DNA of 6,729 nucleotides. It comes from Thermoflexus sp. GTDB taxonomy: Bacteria; Chloroflexota; Anaerolineae; B4-G1; DUEL01. Below, in pieces: positions 5,053-6,729 of the stretch. Under the pieces are notes generated by a model. It saw only the letters and a list, made by a program, of their open reading frames with translations. It had not been told where the DNA came from and ran no database searches. The translations under genes and the position numbers were made by a program. The DNA lies in contig JAPYWT010000135.1 of NCBI GenBank assembly GCA_028276215.1, positions 1 to 6,729 of the forward strand. The letters are read 5' to 3'. The first letter of the stretch is position 1; the number at the start of each line of letters is the position of its first letter.

Positions 5053-6729
5053 TCCTCCATCTCCCCCCAGTTCGGCCCCACGCTCAGGTCCACTTTGAGG
5101 GGGACGCGCAGCGGGTAGGCGGATTCCATCATCTCCCGCACCAGCGGGATGACCACGGGGAGTTCCTCCTGGGGAACCTCAAAGACCAGTTCGTCGTGGA
5201 CCTGAAGGATCATCCGGGTAGCGAGGCCCCGCTCGTGCAGGGCCCGGTGCAGGTCCAGCATCGCCCGCTTGATGATGTCGGCGGCGGAGCCCTGGATGGG
5301 GGCGTTGACGGCCTCCCGCTCCGCCCGCCGCCGGGCCTGCTCCTGGGCCGGGGAGGCGCTCTGCAGGACCGGGAAGTACCGCCGACGGCCCAGAATCGTC
5401 TCCACGTACCCCTGGTTCTTGGCCTGGGCCAGGGTCCGCTCCAGGTACTCCCGCACTTTCGGGAAGCGCCCGAAGTAGTGGGCGACGAAGTTCTCGGCCT
5501 CCATCTGGGGGATGCCCGCGTCCCGTGCCAGCCGTCCGGCGCTCATCCCGTAGACCAGACCGAAGTTGATTTGCTTGGCAAAGCGGCGCTGTTCGGGGGT
5601 GACCTGGTCTATGGGAATCTCAAAAATCGCCGCCGCAGTGGAGGCATGGATGTCCTCCCCCCGCTGAAAGGCGGCGGTCAGGCCGGGGTCGCCGGAGATG
5701 TGGGCCAGGACGCGCAGTTCAATCTGGGAGTAGTCGGCGCTCAGGAGGACCCAACCGGGCCGGGCGACGAAGGCCCGCCGCACCTGCCGCCCCAGGGGGG
5801 AACGGATGGGGATGTTCTGGAGGTTCGGGTCACTGGAGGAAATCCGTCCGGTGACCGTCCCCGTCTGGTGGTACGAAGTGTGCAGCCGCCCGGTGGTCGG
5901 GTTCACCAGCGCGGGCAGCGCGTCCACGTAGGTGGACTTCAGTTTGGTCAGTTCCCGGTGCTCCAGGATAAGGTCCACAATAGGATGCGTGCCCCGCAGC
6001 GATTCCAGCACGTCCGCCGTCAGCGAGTAGCGGCCCGTGGAGGTCCGGGGGACACCCTTCGTGGGCAACCGCAGGACGCCGAAGAGGACCTCCGCCAGTT
6101 GGGGGCCGGAGTTGATGTTGAAGGGCATCCCCACCATCCCCTGAATCCGGTCCTCCAGTTCCGCCAGCCGCGCCCCCAGTTCGGCGGACATCCGCCCCAG
6201 GAAGTCCACGTCCAGCGCCACCCCCGTCATCTCCATCTCCATCAGGACCTCTACCAGCGGGAGTTCCATCTCCACGAAGAGGTCCCAGTGGCCCTTCTGG
6301 CGCAGTTCCCGCTCCAGGACTCGGACCAGCCGGTGGGTCATGTCCACGTCGGCGGCGGCGTAGGCGGCAGCGTCCTCTATCTCCACGTCGGCCATGGTGA
6401 CCTGCTTGCGCCCGGAGCCGATGAGGTCCTGGATATTGGTCATTTCCACGCCCAGTCGGATGAAGGCCAGACTTTTCAGGCCCAGGTTGTGGCTGGCAGG
6501 GTCGCAGAGCCACTCGGCAATCATCGTGTCAAAGGCCAGTCCCCGGACGCGGACGCCGTGACGGGCCAAGACGGTCATGTCGTATTTGGCGTGGTGGGCC
6601 TGTTTGGGGACGCGGGGGTCCTCCAACAGGGGACGGACGGCCTCCAGGACCTGCGCCAGGGGGAGTTGACGGCCCCGTCGGTGGCCGACGGGGATGTACC
6701 AGCCCTCCCCCTCCCGGTCGGTGAGGGCC
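5034..6729 (-). CDS. polA: DNA polymerase I, 3' part (3'-5' exonuclease and polymerase domains), 5' end outside window
   Basis: Family A DNA polymerase, which fills gaps during Okazaki-fragment maturation and repair. About 564 residues are visible. The frame stays open through the right edge: the codons at 6627-6728 read as exonuclease-domain sequence (GWYIPVGH), so the gene begins outside and a TTG at 6624-6626 is internal, not a start. Exonuclease motif II (HHAKYD, Asp at 6579-6581) and motif III (YAAAD, Tyr at 6360-6362, Asp at 6348-6350) are intact, so proofreading looks possible, unlike in Taq polymerase; motif I lies outside. Polymerase motifs are complete: TGRISSSDPNLQNIP, motif A (ADYSQIELR, Asp at 5733-5735), the O-helix RRFAKQINFGLVYG with Phe at the ddNTP-discriminating position, and motif C (QVHDELVF, His-Asp-Glu at 5190-5198). 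It ends in TAA, 49 nt before the peptidase start. Whether an N-terminal 5' nuclease domain is present cannot be seen. Confidence 0.97.
   Translation of the reverse strand, partial: ALTDREGEGWYIPVGHRRGRQLPLAQVLEAVRPLLEDPRVPKQAHHAKYDMTVLARHGVRVRGLAFDTMIAEWLCDPASHNLGLKSLAFIRLGVEMTNIQDLIGSGRKQVTMADVEIEDAAAYAAADVDMTHRLVRVLERELRQKGHWDLFVEMELPLVEVLMEMEMTGVALDVDFLGRMSAELGARLAELEDRIQGMVGMPFNINSGPQLAEVLFGVLRLPTKGVPRTSTGRYSLTADVLESLRGTHPIVDLILEHRELTKLKSTYVDALPALVNPTTGRLHTSYHQTGTVTGRISSSDPNLQNIPIRSPLGRQVRRAFVARPGWVLLSADYSQIELRVLAHISGDPGLTAAFQRGEDIHASTAAAIFEIPIDQVTPEQRRFAKQINFGLVYGMSAGRLARDAGIPQMEAENFVAHYFGRFPKVREYLERTLAQAKNQGYVETILGRRRYFPVLQSASPAQEQARRRAEREAVNAPIQGSAADIIKRAMLDLHRALHERGLATRMILQVHDELVFEVPQEELPVVIPLVREMMESAYPLRVPLKVDLSVGPNWGEMEDVKSET

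Noticed and set aside
6624..6626. TTG codon as the start of a shorter polA-like gene
   Set aside because: The frame continues upstream to the window edge with typical exonuclease-domain sequence, so the codon is internal.

Overview
The window is a single-direction, GC-rich bacterial stretch: every gene I can support lies on the minus strand, so it reads from right to left. The AtpA, PolA and P1-peptidase sequences, and the presence of small accessory pairs (HicB-like/HicA, an 80-aa protein plus a retropepsin-like protease), look most like Chloroflexota, perhaps an Anaerolineae-like or thermophilic lineage. That assignment rests on recalled family resemblance, not on a search.

In transcription order the layout is: (1) the 3' part of polA, DNA polymerase I, running off the right edge of the window; (2) a P1-family (DmpA/NylC-like, S58) self-cleaving peptidase; (3) a HicB-like/HicA toxin-antitoxin pair overlapping by ATGA; (4) atpA, the F1 ATPase alpha subunit; (5) an 80-aa conserved hypothetical protein and a single-domain retropepsin-like aspartic protease overlapping by GTGA; (6) atpG, the F1 gamma subunit; (7) a 61-aa low-GC ORF overlapping the end of atpG, with a faint Phd-antitoxin look. 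About 40 bases at the left edge are left over. No intergenic gap exceeds 50 bases.

The notable theme is the ATP synthase locus. atpA and atpG are normally direct neighbours in an atpBEFHAGDC-type operon. Here a two-gene cassette lies between them, another two-gene cassette lies directly upstream of atpA where atpH would be expected, and a small ORF follows atpG where atpD would be expected. The inserted genes are visibly lower in GC (about 48% in hand-counted 60-base rows) than the housekeeping genes (about 62-70%). Each inserted pair is translationally coupled, and spacing to the atp genes is tight (12 to 32 nt, with good Shine-Dalgarno sites). The picture is of small selfish or stress modules embedded in, and probably co-transcribed with, an essential operon. 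A sigma70-like promoter inside the 3' end of the peptidase gene could drive hicB-hicA-atpA and the genes beyond.

No tRNA, rRNA, CRISPR array, insertion sequence or convincing terminator was seen.
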